Assembly: GCA_964544965.1 (NCBI GenBank)
Contig: CAZJED010000041.1
Span: 1-12,883 of the forward strand
Origin: UBA11869 sp964544965
Lineage (GTDB): Bacteria > Pseudomonadota > Gammaproteobacteria > Eutrophobiales > Eutrophobiaceae
Direction: 5' to 3'
DNA: 12,883 bases
Below are positions 1 to 7,368 of the stretch, piece after piece (the first letter of the stretch is position 1; the number at the start of each line of letters is the position of its first letter). Under the pieces are notes generated by a model. That model made no database searches, had not been told where the DNA came from, and worked only from the letters and a program-made list of their open reading frames with translations. Position numbers and translations under genes: made by a program.

Positions 1-1067
1 TCAGCTTTATCTAGGAAAAACTGAGCTAATTCAATATCATTTGAGATTGATTTAAATCTACTAATAATATTATTCATGTCGGGGAAACTATAAAACGTTC
101 CTTCTGATTTCAATACGCTAATACCATCAATTTTTCTTAATGCATCTATAAGAAAATCATGTCTTTCTTTGAATGTGTTTACACAATCTTTAATAAAATC
201 TTGTTTTTCGTTCAATGCAGAAACGGCTGCAGCTTGAGCGATTGAGTTTGGATTAGATGTGCTTTGAGATTGAATTTTTTTCATTTCTTTAATTATTTTT
301 TCAGAGCCACCTGCGTAACCAATTCTCCAGCCAGTCATTGAATAGGCTTTAGATACACCATTAACAACAATTGTTCTCTCGTAGAGTTCCTCGCACACGT
401 TTATGATATTTGAAAATGTTTCAGAACCCCAGAATATATGTTCATAAATATCATCAGTCACGACCAAAATTTTCGGATGTGCAAGTAGAACTTCAGAAAT
501 TTCCCTTAATTCACTTTTAGTATAATTTGAACCAGACGGATTTGAAGGGCTATTCAGTAAAAACATACGTGTTTTTTCTGAAATTGCTTTTTCAAGACTA
601 TGGGCATCTATTTTAAAATTATCATCTATTGTTGTTTCAATAATAACAGGGACTGCGCCTGAAAGTTTTGCCATATCAGGATATGAAGCCCAAAAGGGAG
701 CAGGTATGATTATTTCATCATCAGGGTTAAGGGTAGCTTGGAATATATTATAAAGGCTATGTTTTGCACCACAGGAGACAAGAATTTGATTAGCTTCATA
801 TGTCAGGCTATTTTCTCTTTTAAATTTGTTAATTATTGCCTGTTTAAGCTCTAGAGTACCATCAACTGCAGTATATTTAGTCTGTCCTTTATTGATGGCT
901 TCAATAGCTGCGCTTTTTATATGCGCGGGAGTATCAAAATCGGGTTCTCCTGCGCTGAGACTGATAATATTTTTTCCTTGCGCACGTAGTTGAGCCGCAT
1001 GCGCAGACACTGCAAGTGTTGCCGAGGGCTTTATACTTTTCGCGCGTTCTGATAAAAATGTACTCAA
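1..1067 (-). CDS. Class I aspartate-type aminotransferase, 3' end cut by window edge
   Basis: This gene encodes a PLP-dependent fold-type I aminotransferase that moves an amino group between an amino acid, probably aspartate, and 2-oxoglutarate in the cytoplasm. I read 355 residues of an expected 390-400; the C-terminal end, including the usual substrate-binding arginine, lies beyond position 1. Visible family motifs are SAGEPDFDTP (38-47), the NSPSNPSG loop (172-179) with Asn176, DDIYEH (205-210) with the Asp that binds the PLP pyridine nitrogen, and SKAYSMTGWRIGYAG with the Schiff-base lysine at Lys240. The start is TTG at 1067-1065. It sits 7 nt after AGGAG, and the protein then begins STFLSERAKSIKPSATLAV, as the family does. 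No ATG or GTG fits that position. It diverges from uvrB. The motifs fit the bacterial type Ib (Thermus or Pseudomonas) enzymes better than E. coli AspC; substrate preference (aspartate versus aromatic or prephenate) is inferred only. Confidence 0.93.
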   Translation of the reverse strand, partial: MSTFLSERAKSIKPSATLAVSAHAAQLRAQGKNIISLSAGEPDFDTPAHIKSAAIEAINKGQTKYTAVDGTLELKQAIINKFKRENSLTYEANQILVSCGAKHSLYNIFQATLNPDDEIIIPAPFWASYPDMAKLSGAVPVIIETTIDDNFKIDAHSLEKAISEKTRMFLLNSPSNPSGSNYTKSELREISEVLLAHPKILVVTDDIYEHIFWGSETFSNIINVCEELYERTIVVNGVSKAYSMTGWRIGYAGGSEKIIKEMKKIQSQSTSNPNSIAQAAAVSALNEKQDFIKDCVNTFKERHDFLIDALRKIDGISVLKSEGTFYSFPDMNNIISRFKSISNDIELAQFFLDKA

Positions 1068-1074
1068 GATTTAT

Positions 1075-1079
1075 CTCCT
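1075..1079 (-). promoter_or_regulatory. Shine-Dalgarno site that fixes the TTG start of the aminotransferase
   Basis: The minus strand reads AGGAG here, 7 nt before the TTG at 1067-1065. This spacing is ideal, and the reading frame beyond the TTG matches the usual aminotransferase N-terminus, so the TTG is the best-supported start. Confidence 0.75.
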
Positions 1080-1081
1080 GA

Positions 1082-1117
1082 CATTAATTAATATAAAGGG
1101 CGTGTAATATACTTGAA
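1082..1117. promoter_or_regulatory. Divergent promoter region between aminotransferase and uvrB (tentative)
   Basis: The 76-bp divergent gap (1068-1143) must hold any promoters for the two flanking genes. On the minus strand TATATT (1095-1090) is a 5/6 match to the -10 box, with a weak TTCAAG (1117-1112) 16 nt upstream. On the plus strand TAATAT (1105-1110) could be a -10, but its -35 is poor. I see no CTG-N10-CAG LexA box, so SOS control of uvrB is not evident. The boxes are weak and the region is so AT-rich that chance matches are likely. Confidence 0.3.
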
Positions 1118-1143
1118 ACTTAGTACTTAAAAAACACAAAATT

Positions 1144-3159
1144 ATGAAAAGATTTTCTCTGTATTCTGACTATAAACCAGCAGGCGATCAATCAACTGCA
1201 ATTAAACTCCTAAACGAAGGTTTGACTGACGGCTTAGCCAGACAAACTTTATTAGGAGTAACCGGTTCTGGTAAAACGTTTACTATTGCTAATATTATCG
1301 AAATTCAGCAAAGACCCGCCATAATTTTAGCTCCAAATAAGACATTGGCTGCTCAGTTATATGGTGAAATGCGTGAATTTTTCCCAAATAATGCCGTGGA
1401 ATATTTTGTTTCTTATTATGATTATTATCAGCCAGAGGCTTATGTACCAACGACTGATACATATATAGAAAAAGATGCCTCAATAAATGAGCACATCGAA
1501 CAAATGCGTCTTTCCGCAACAAAAGCAATATTAGAACGCCGGGATACAATTATTGTTGCAACTGTATCAGCTATTTATGGTTTAGGCGATCCATCGAGTT
1601 ACTTAAACATGGTTTTACATCTGGATCGCGGTGATTCTATTAATCAGAGAGCATTATTTCGGAGACTTGCTGAATTACAATACACACGAAACGAAACAGA
1701 ACTCCGTCGCGGCATGTTTCGAGCTAGAGGGGATACCGTTGATATTTTTCCAGCTGAATCAGAACGAGATGCGATTCGAATTGAATTATTCGATGACGAA
1801 ATTGAGGCGATAAGTTATTTTGATCCATTAACGGGTGAGGTTTCACGAAAATTACCACGCGTTACAATCTTCCCGAAAACACATTATGTTACACAGCGGC
1901 AAGTCCTCCTAAATGCTATTGATTCAATTAAACTAGAATTAAAAGATCAAGTAAAAGAATTTGAATCAAAGAATAAGTTAGTGGAGGCACAACGTATCGA
2001 GCAAAGAACAAAATTTGATATTGAGATGATAAATGAGATTGGGTATTGTTCAGGGATTGAAAATTATTCTCGTTATTTATCTGGTCGTCCCGCCGGAGAA
2101 CCACCACCAACTTTAATAGATTATTTACCTGATGACGCTTTAATAATTATTGATGAAAGTCACGTTAGTATTCCACAGTTACGAGCGATGTATCGGGGAG
2201 ATCGTTCACGAAAAGAAAATTTAGTTAAATATGGATTTAGACTGCCGTCAGCATTAGACAATAGACCATTACGTTTTGATGAGTTTGAAGAATTGACTCC
2301 TCAAACAATTTTCGTATCTGCTACGCCAGGACCATATGAAAAAGAATTTTCATCTCAAGTCGTTGAGCAAGTTGTTCGACCTACAGGTTTATTAGATCCT
2401 AGTGTTGAAGTTAGACCAGCAATTTCTCAAGTAGATGATTTATTGTCTGAGATTAATTCATGCGTCCAATTAAATGAGCGTATTTTAGTAACTACATTAA
2501 CTAAAAGAATGTCTGAAGATTTAACCGAATATCTTGCTAGCCATAACCAACGTGTTAGATATCTTCATTCTGATATTGATACTGTTGAAAGGGTTGAAAT
2601 AATTCGAGACTTACGCAAAGGGGAATTCGATGTTTTAGTGGGCATTAATTTATTACGAGAGGGATTAGATATGCCAGAAGTATCTTTGGTAGCAATTCTC
2701 GATGCTGATAAAGAAGGTTTTCTACGTTCCGGAATAACATTAATTCAAACTATGGGTCGTGCTGCTAGAAATATTAATGGAAGAGCGATTTTATATGGCG
2801 ATAAAATTACAGGTTCAATGCAATATGCAATAGATGAGACAAAAAGACGAAGAGAAAAGCAAGAAAGTTATAATAAAGAACATAACATTATACCTAAAGG
2901 GATCAAAAAAAGTATTACTGATATAATGGAAGGCGCTCATACAGAGAAGAAGTCGAGAAATAAAAAAATAAGAAGTAAAGATAAAATAAATATAGAAAAC
3001 ACAACTCCTGAACTTATGATAAGAAATATAAAGAAATTAGAAAAAAAGATGTATCAACATGCACGTGACCTTGAGTTTGAAGATGCAGCTGACCTTAGAG
3101 ATCAAATAGAATCGCTACAAAAAAGTTATTTAGGTTTTGAAAAAACTGATACTGGATAA
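1144..3159 (+). CDS. uvrB: UvrABC excinuclease subunit B
   Basis: UvrB is the damage-verifying helicase-like subunit of nucleotide excision repair. UvrA loads it onto lesions, and it then recruits UvrC for incision. The protein has 671 residues against 673 in E. coli, so it is complete. Visible parts are the Walker A motif GVTGSGKT (38-45, Lys44), the beta-hairpin YYDYYQPEAYVP (91-102) that locks one DNA strand, the Walker B-like DESH box (337-340), VSATPG (391-396), LREGLDMPE (504-512), the helicase motif VI QTMGRAARN (535-543), and a C-terminal UVR domain (about 625-660) that contacts UvrC. A lysine-rich linker (about 601-620) joins the helicase core to the UVR domain. The ATG start gives the usual N-terminus, but no good Shine-Dalgarno precedes it. 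fcl begins 29 bp downstream with no terminator between, so read-through is possible. Confidence 0.98.
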   Translation: MKRFSLYSDYKPAGDQSTAIKLLNEGLTDGLARQTLLGVTGSGKTFTIANIIEIQQRPAIILAPNKTLAAQLYGEMREFFPNNAVEYFVSYYDYYQPEAYVPTTDTYIEKDASINEHIEQMRLSATKAILERRDTIIVATVSAIYGLGDPSSYLNMVLHLDRGDSINQRALFRRLAELQYTRNETELRRGMFRARGDTVDIFPAESERDAIRIELFDDEIEAISYFDPLTGEVSRKLPRVTIFPKTHYVTQRQVLLNAIDSIKLELKDQVKEFESKNKLVEAQRIEQRTKFDIEMINEIGYCSGIENYSRYLSGRPAGEPPPTLIDYLPDDALIIIDESHVSIPQLRAMYRGDRSRKENLVKYGFRLPSALDNRPLRFDEFEELTPQTIFVSATPGPYEKEFSSQVVEQVVRPTGLLDPSVEVRPAISQVDDLLSEINSCVQLNERILVTTLTKRMSEDLTEYLASHNQRVRYLHSDIDTVERVEIIRDLRKGEFDVLVGINLLREGLDMPEVSLVAILDADKEGFLRSGITLIQTMGRAARNINGRAILYGDKITGSMQYAIDETKRRREKQESYNKEHNIIPKGIKKSITDIMEGAHTEKKSRNKKIRSKDKINIENTTPELMIRNIKKLEKKMYQHARDLEFEDAADLRDQIESLQKSYLGFEKTDTG

Positions 3160-3188
3160 ATGCTTTAGTTTTTATAAATTAATAGATA

Positions 3189-4136
3189 ATGAACTATAAA
3201 CTAACTAATAAAAAAGTTTGGGTGGCTGGCCATAATGGCATGGTTGGTAGCGCAGTATTAAGAAGATTGTTACTTGAAGATTGTGAGGTTATTACTGTTC
3301 CTAAAAATAAATTAGATTTAAGAGAGGGAGAATCAGTCTTCAGATGGATGAAAAAAAATAAACCAGAAACAGTAATTGTTGCGGCAGGAAAAGTTGGCGG
3401 AATTCATGCAAATAGCCATTATCCAGCAGATTTTTTATATGATAATTTAATGATAGAAGCAAACATAATTCATAGTGCGTGGAGATCTGGTGTTAATAAG
3501 CTATTATTTTTAGGTTCTTCGTGCATCTACCCAAAAAATACTTCACAACCTATTGCCGAAGAAAAGTTACTAACAGGTGAGTTGGAGCCAACCAATGAGT
3601 GGTATGCGCTTGCTAAAATTGCGGGAATTAAATTATGTCAATCATATAGACAACAGTATGATGTTGATTATATATCAGCGATGCCATCGAATTTGTATGG
3701 CCCAGGAGATAATTTTCATCCAGAGAATTCACATGTACCTGCAGCATTATTATTGCGATTTCACAATGCTAAAATCAATAATGAGAAAGAAACCGTTGTG
3801 TGGGGCTCTGGGTCACCACAACGTGAATTTTTGTATGTGGATGATTTAGCAGACGCATTAATTTATTTATTAAAGAATTATTCAGATTCGTCACATATTA
3901 ATATTGGTATGGGAGAGGAAATTTCTATAAAAGAATTCGCTTATAAAATTAAAGAATGTGTTGGCTATAATGGAGAATTAATATTTGATAAAACTAAGCC
4001 AGATGGTATGCAACGAAAGGTGCTTAATACTAGTAGGCTGACTAAATTAGGGTGGTCTCCGAAATTTACACTCGATCATGGATTAACAAAATATTACGAA
4101 TGGTTTAAAGAAAATATTAAAACAATTAGGCAATAA
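3189..4136 (+). CDS. fcl: GDP-L-fucose synthase (GDP-4-keto-6-deoxymannose epimerase/reductase)
   Basis: This NADPH-dependent short-chain dehydrogenase of the extended type carries out the last step of de novo GDP-L-fucose synthesis: 3,5-epimerisation and 4-reduction of GDP-4-keto-6-deoxy-D-mannose. At 315 residues it is close to E. coli WcaG/Fcl (321). The Rossmann motif GHNGMVG (14-20) starts near the N-terminus. The catalytic set of the family is intact: Ser110 and Cys112 in GSSCIYPK, Tyr139 and Lys143 in the YALAK motif, and His182 and Arg190, which match E. coli His179 and Arg187. SPQREFLYVDDLA is the usual C-terminal-half signature. No clear Shine-Dalgarno precedes the ATG. gmd, the preceding enzyme of the pathway, follows 21 nt downstream, the reverse of the gmd-fcl order of E. 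coli. No fucosyltransferase gene is in the window. Confidence 0.96.
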   Translation: MNYKLTNKKVWVAGHNGMVGSAVLRRLLLEDCEVITVPKNKLDLREGESVFRWMKKNKPETVIVAAGKVGGIHANSHYPADFLYDNLMIEANIIHSAWRSGVNKLLFLGSSCIYPKNTSQPIAEEKLLTGELEPTNEWYALAKIAGIKLCQSYRQQYDVDYISAMPSNLYGPGDNFHPENSHVPAALLLRFHNAKINNEKETVVWGSGSPQREFLYVDDLADALIYLLKNYSDSSHINIGMGEEISIKEFAYKIKECVGYNGELIFDKTKPDGMQRKVLNTSRLTKLGWSPKFTLDHGLTKYYEWFKENIKTIRQ

Positions 4137-4157
4137 TCTTCGATTAGGACAATTAAA

Positions 4158-5201
4158 ATGACAAAAAAGGCATTAATAACAGGTATTACTGGACAAGATG
4201 GAGCTTTATTAGCTGAGTTACTAATTGAAAAAGGTTATCAAGTTTGCGGCGTTAAACGTCGTTCATCATCATTTAATACACAGCGTGTCGATCATTTATA
4301 TACCGATCCCCATCAAGGCTCTTTAAATTTTCAAATGATGTATGGTGATATGACTGATGCAACAAATTTGATTCGTATTGTGCAGGAATTTCAACCAGAC
4401 GAAATCTATAATCTAGCTGCGCAATCACATGTTCAGGTTAGTTTTGAGACAGCAGAGTATACTGCTAATTCTGATGCGCTTGGTACGCTTAGGTTACTTG
4501 AGGCAATAAGGATATTGGACTTAACAAAAAAAACAAAATTATATCAGGCCTCTACTTCAGAAATGTATGGAAAAGTAATGGAGACACCTCAAAATGAGAA
4601 GACTCCATTTTATCCGCGTTCACCATATGCAGTTGCCAAACTTTATGCATATTGGGTTGCTGTTAATTATAGGGAGGCATATGGAATTTATGCTTCTAAC
4701 GGGATCTTATTCAATCATGAAAGCCCTATAAGAGGCGAGACTTTCGTTACAAGAAAAATTACTAGAGCTGTTGCAGCAATTCATCTTAATAAAGAAAAAA
4801 TTCTCTATTTGGGTAATTTAGATACAAAACGTGATTGGGGTCATGCCAAGGACTTTGTAAAAGGCATGTGGTTAATTTTACAGCAAGATTCACCCGATGA
4901 TTATGTGCTTGCTACAGGTGAAAATCATTCGGTACGTGAATTTGTAGAATTAGCTTTTAAGGAAGTAGATCGTTCTATTGATTGGCAGGGCGATGGCATA
5001 AACGAACAAGGTGTTGATAAAAAATCTGGCGAAGTTGTTGTGAAAATTGATTCTAGATATTATCGTCCAACAGAAGTTGACACACTTTTAGGTGATCCAT
5101 CAAAAGCAAATAAAGAGCTTGGTTGGAAAAGCACGGTTTCTTTTGAGGATTTAGTTAGCGAAATGGTTCAAGAGGACATAAAACTAATACAAGGTAATTA
5201 A
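4158..5201 (+). CDS. gmd: GDP-mannose 4,6-dehydratase
   Basis: This enzyme converts GDP-D-mannose to GDP-4-keto-6-deoxy-D-mannose, the substrate of the fcl product just upstream (it can also feed GDP-rhamnose or GDP-perosamine routes). It has 347 residues; E. coli Gmd has 373, and shorter versions are common. Visible are the nucleotide-binding GITGQDG motif (9-15), RRSSSFNTQRVDHLY (34-48), NLAAQSHVQVSFE (85-97), the catalytic Thr133 and Glu135 in STSEMYG, Tyr157 and Lys161 in SPYAVAK, and NHESPIRGETFVTRKIT (186-202) followed by the GNLDTKRDWGHAKDFV signature. All catalytic residues are present. TAGGA (4145-4149) lies 8 nt before the ATG and supports the start. The 21-nt gap after fcl indicates one transcript. 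Because fcl sits next to it, GDP-L-fucose is the most likely end product. Confidence 0.97.
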   Translation: MTKKALITGITGQDGALLAELLIEKGYQVCGVKRRSSSFNTQRVDHLYTDPHQGSLNFQMMYGDMTDATNLIRIVQEFQPDEIYNLAAQSHVQVSFETAEYTANSDALGTLRLLEAIRILDLTKKTKLYQASTSEMYGKVMETPQNEKTPFYPRSPYAVAKLYAYWVAVNYREAYGIYASNGILFNHESPIRGETFVTRKITRAVAAIHLNKEKILYLGNLDTKRDWGHAKDFVKGMWLILQQDSPDDYVLATGENHSVREFVELAFKEVDRSIDWQGDGINEQGVDKKSGEVVVKIDSRYYRPTEVDTLLGDPSKANKELGWKSTVSFEDLVSEMVQEDIKLIQGN

Positions 5202-5224
5202 AATAACTAATTTAGTGTTTTTCA

Positions 5225-5254
5225 TTGTATTTTATTTGTGCAATTTTGTATGCT
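5225..5254 (+). promoter_or_regulatory. Candidate promoter for tRNA-Val and the thrS operon
   Basis: A candidate -35 TTGTAT (5225-5230) and -10 TATGCT (5249-5254, 4/6) are separated by 18 nt. The -10 lies 13 bases before the tRNA 5' end, which gives a very short 5' leader. Both boxes are imperfect. The support comes mainly from position: a promoter is needed somewhere between gmd and the tRNA, unless the cluster is read through from gmd. Confidence 0.35.
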
Positions 5255-5267
5255 GTTTCGCTTTCAT

Positions 5268-5344
5268 AGGCGCGTAGCTCAGCTGGTTAGAGCACTAGCT
5301 CGACATGCTAGGGGTCGTCGGTTCGAGTCCGACCGTGCCTACCA
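5268..5344 (+). tRNA. tRNA-Val(GAC), with an unusual C at position 33
   Basis: A full 77-nt cloverleaf with encoded CCA can be folded by hand. The acceptor stem AGGCGCG pairs with CGTGCCT (one G-U), the D stem is GCTC/GAGC, the anticodon stem CTAGC/GCTAG, the variable loop 5 nt, and the T stem GTCGG/CCGAC encloses TTCGAGT. The discriminator is A73. The anticodon loop is TCGACAT, so bases 34-36 are GAC, reading valine codons GUC and GUU. Position 33 is C, where elongator tRNAs almost always carry U. A tRNA-Val(GAC) directly before thrS is the arrangement I know from Pseudomonas-like genomes. It is probably cotranscribed with thrS. Confidence 0.95.
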
Positions 5345-5349
5345 AGTTT

Positions 5350-5375
5350 CAGGAACTAATCAAATTTAGTACCTG
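5350..5375 (+). promoter_or_regulatory. Stem-loop A in the thrS leader
   Basis: CAGG (5350-5353) pairs with CCTG (5372-5375), and ACTAA (5355-5359) pairs with TTAGT (5366-5370). One A-A mismatch lies between them and the loop is 6 nt. The hairpin starts 5 nt after the tRNA CCA end. No clean T run follows, so it is a poor intrinsic terminator. It could be a tRNA 3' processing or protecting structure, or the distal arm of a ThrS operator. The fold is seen in the sequence; the function is inferred. Confidence 0.45.
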
Positions 5376-5392
5376 TTTAGATTATCCTTTAA

Positions 5393-5434
5393 CCACGTGA
5401 CTTGTTGTGGGGGTCACCACTGATTGAAAAGGAG
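5393..5434 (+). promoter_or_regulatory. Stem-loop B and ribosome binding site of thrS; candidate ThrS operator
   Basis: GTGAC (5397-5401) pairs with GTCAC (5413-5417) around an 11-nt loop that contains UUGU and GUGG. Alternative helices compete with it: CCAC (5393-5396) with GTGG (5407-5410), or the same GTGG with CCAC (5417-5420). The Shine-Dalgarno AAGGAG (5429-5434) follows 11 nt after stem B and 5 nt before the thrS ATG. In E. coli, ThrS represses its own translation by binding a leader that imitates tRNA-Thr. Two stem-loops with a single-stranded link before the Shine-Dalgarno resemble that layout here, but I see no sequence proof of binding. Confidence 0.35.
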
Positions 5435-5439
5435 AAAAT

Positions 5440-7365
5440 ATGCCCACGATTACATTACCGGATAATACCCAACGCGAATATAAAGGGTCGTTAACAATCA
5501 TGCAGGTTGCGCAGGATATTGGCCCGGGTTTAGGAAAGGCCGCTATCGCTGGATATATTGATAATGAATTACATGATGCTTGCGAAGTGATAGAGCATGA
5601 TGCTCATTTACGCATTATTACCAATAGGGATCCTGAAGGTATCGAGATCATTCGCCATTCTTTTGCTCATTTGATGGGACATGCGATTAAACAATTATTT
5701 CCAAATGCTAAAATGGCCATCGGACCAGTTATTGAGTATGGTTTTTATTACGACATAGATGTTGAAAAACCTTTTACTCCAGATGATCTTCAAGCAATTG
5801 AAGTTCGGATGAATGAGCTTATTAAAAAGGATTACGATGTTATTCGTGAAGTGGTTTCACGTGACAAGGCGATGCAGACTTTTATCAAAAGAGATGAACC
5901 ATATAAACAAGAGATTATTAATGAAATTCCAGATAATGAGAACATAAAGCTTTATTATCATGAAGAATATACGGATATGTGTCGCGGGCCTCATGTTCCT
6001 AATACTCGACATCTTCGATATTTCAAATTAACAAAATTAGCCGGCGCTTATTGGCGAGGCGATTCAGATAACAAGATGTTACAGCGTATTTACGGTACAG
6101 CCTGGCAAGATAAAAAATCAATGAAAGAGTATTTGGAGCGACTCGATGAAGCTGAAAAAAGAGACCACCGAAAATTAGGAAAAAAACAGGATTTGTTTCA
6201 TTTTCAGGAGGAAGCGCCGGGGATGGTGTTTTGGCATCAGAAAGGTTGGGCGATCTATAAAATTATTGAAAAATATATTAGCGATAAAATGAATCTCCAT
6301 GGTTATGAAGAGATTAATACCCCGCAGGTTGTAGATGTAAGTTTATGGGAACGCTCAGGACATTGGGATAAATTTAGGGAGGATATGTTTACAACAAATT
6401 CAGAAAATAGAAATTATGCAATTAAACCAATGAATTGTCCTTGCCATGTACAGGTTTTTAATCAAGGTTTAAAAAGTTATAAGGAATTACCAATAAGGCT
6501 TGCCGAGTTCGGCTCATGTCACAGGAACGAGGCTTCCGGTACTTTGCATGGTTTAATGCGCGCCCGCAGTTTTACTCAAGACGATGCCCATATTTTTTGT
6601 ACCGAAGACCAGATTCAAGATGAAGTCTCTAATTTCATCTCCATGTTATTTGAGATATATCATGATTTTGGTTTTGATGAAGTCATTATTAAATTCTCGA
6701 CTCGTCCAGATAGTCGTGTTGGGAGTGATGAGATATGGGATAAAGCTGAAAAAGCACTCGAGTTGGCGATAGAAAATAATAAATTAGAATGTCAACTACA
6801 GCCCGGGGAAGGTGCATTTTATGGGCCGAAGATAGAATTTTCTTTGAAAGACTGTCTTGGCCGGGTCTGGCAATGCGGCACGATTCAGGTTGATTTCTCA
6901 ATGCCGGAGTTACTCGGGGCTAGTTATATTGATGAAGATAGCTCAAAGAAGGTACCTGTAATGCTTCATCGCGCGATCGTCGGATCTATGGAGAGATTTA
7001 TCGGAATATTGATTGAAAATTATGCCGGTTCATACCCTGTCTGGTTGGCTCCAATACAGGTGGTCGTTATGTCGATTACTGAGAATCAAGCAGGATATAC
7101 AAAAAAAGTCTCAAATATTCTAAAAAACGAAGATTTTAGGGTCGAGCAAGACTTGAGAAATGAAACGATCGGGCTTAAAATTCGCGACCACGCTATGCAG
7201 CGCATACCATATCAGGTTATTTTGGGGCCGCGTGAACAAGAAGAGAATACTGTGTCAGTTCGGACGAGAGATGGAAAGGATTTAAGTTCGATGCCAGTTA
7301 ATAATTTTATTCAAATTTTAAAGGAAGAAATAAAACTTTTAGGCAGCGTTAAATCGGAGGAATAA
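5440..7365 (+). CDS. thrS: Threonyl-tRNA synthetase
   Basis: This class II aminoacyl-tRNA synthetase charges tRNA-Thr in the cytoplasm. Its 641 residues compare with 642 in E. coli. Domains in order are TGS (about 1-61), the N2 editing domain with His73 and His77 (HSFAH), Asp179, Cys181 and His185 (DMCRGPH), the class II catalytic core (about 243-533), and the anticodon-binding domain (about 536-641). The zinc ligands of the active site are present as Cys333 (MNCPCH), His384 (DDAHIF) and His510 (VMLHRA). Motif 2 is FGSCHRNEASGTLHGLMR, and motif 3 ends with GSMERFIGILIENY. The editing set that removes mischarged serine is intact. AAGGAG at 5429-5434 supports the ATG. The last codons carry the Shine-Dalgarno of infC, which starts 3 nt after the stop codon. 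Autoregulation through the upstream hairpins is possible. Confidence 0.99.
   Translation: MPTITLPDNTQREYKGSLTIMQVAQDIGPGLGKAAIAGYIDNELHDACEVIEHDAHLRIITNRDPEGIEIIRHSFAHLMGHAIKQLFPNAKMAIGPVIEYGFYYDIDVEKPFTPDDLQAIEVRMNELIKKDYDVIREVVSRDKAMQTFIKRDEPYKQEIINEIPDNENIKLYYHEEYTDMCRGPHVPNTRHLRYFKLTKLAGAYWRGDSDNKMLQRIYGTAWQDKKSMKEYLERLDEAEKRDHRKLGKKQDLFHFQEEAPGMVFWHQKGWAIYKIIEKYISDKMNLHGYEEINTPQVVDVSLWERSGHWDKFREDMFTTNSENRNYAIKPMNCPCHVQVFNQGLKSYKELPIRLAEFGSCHRNEASGTLHGLMRARSFTQDDAHIFCTEDQIQDEVSNFISMLFEIYHDFGFDEVIIKFSTRPDSRVGSDEIWDKAEKALELAIENNKLECQLQPGEGAFYGPKIEFSLKDCLGRVWQCGTIQVDFSMPELLGASYIDEDSSKKVPVMLHRAIVGSMERFIGILIENYAGSYPVWLAPIQVVVMSITENQAGYTKKVSNILKNEDFRVEQDLRNETIGLKIRDHAMQRIPYQVILGPREQEENTVSVRTRDGKDLSSMPVNNFIQILKEEIKLLGSVKSEE
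7356..7360 (+). promoter_or_regulatory. Shine-Dalgarno site for the ATC start of infC
   Basis: GGAGG lies inside the last sense codons of thrS (TCG GAG GAA) and 8 nt before the ATC at 7369. It is one of the strongest ribosome binding sites in the window. No ATG, GTG or TTG sits at a proper distance in the infC frame, so it supports ATC as the start and couples infC to thrS translation. Confidence 0.8.
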
Positions 7366-7368
7366 TTT

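Noticed and set aside
1295..1549. Minus-strand open frame inside uvrB
   Set aside because: It is antisense to strongly conserved uvrB codons, has no recognisable domain, and is best explained as a shadow frame.
3173..3178. TATAAA as a -10 box for fcl
   Set aside because: No -35 lies at a usable distance, and such hexamers are frequent in AT-rich gaps; read-through from uvrB is equally possible.
5206..5221. ACTAA/TTAGT inverted repeat followed by T residues after gmd, as a terminator
   Set aside because: The arms are separated by only one base, so a stable hairpin cannot form without losing most pairs.
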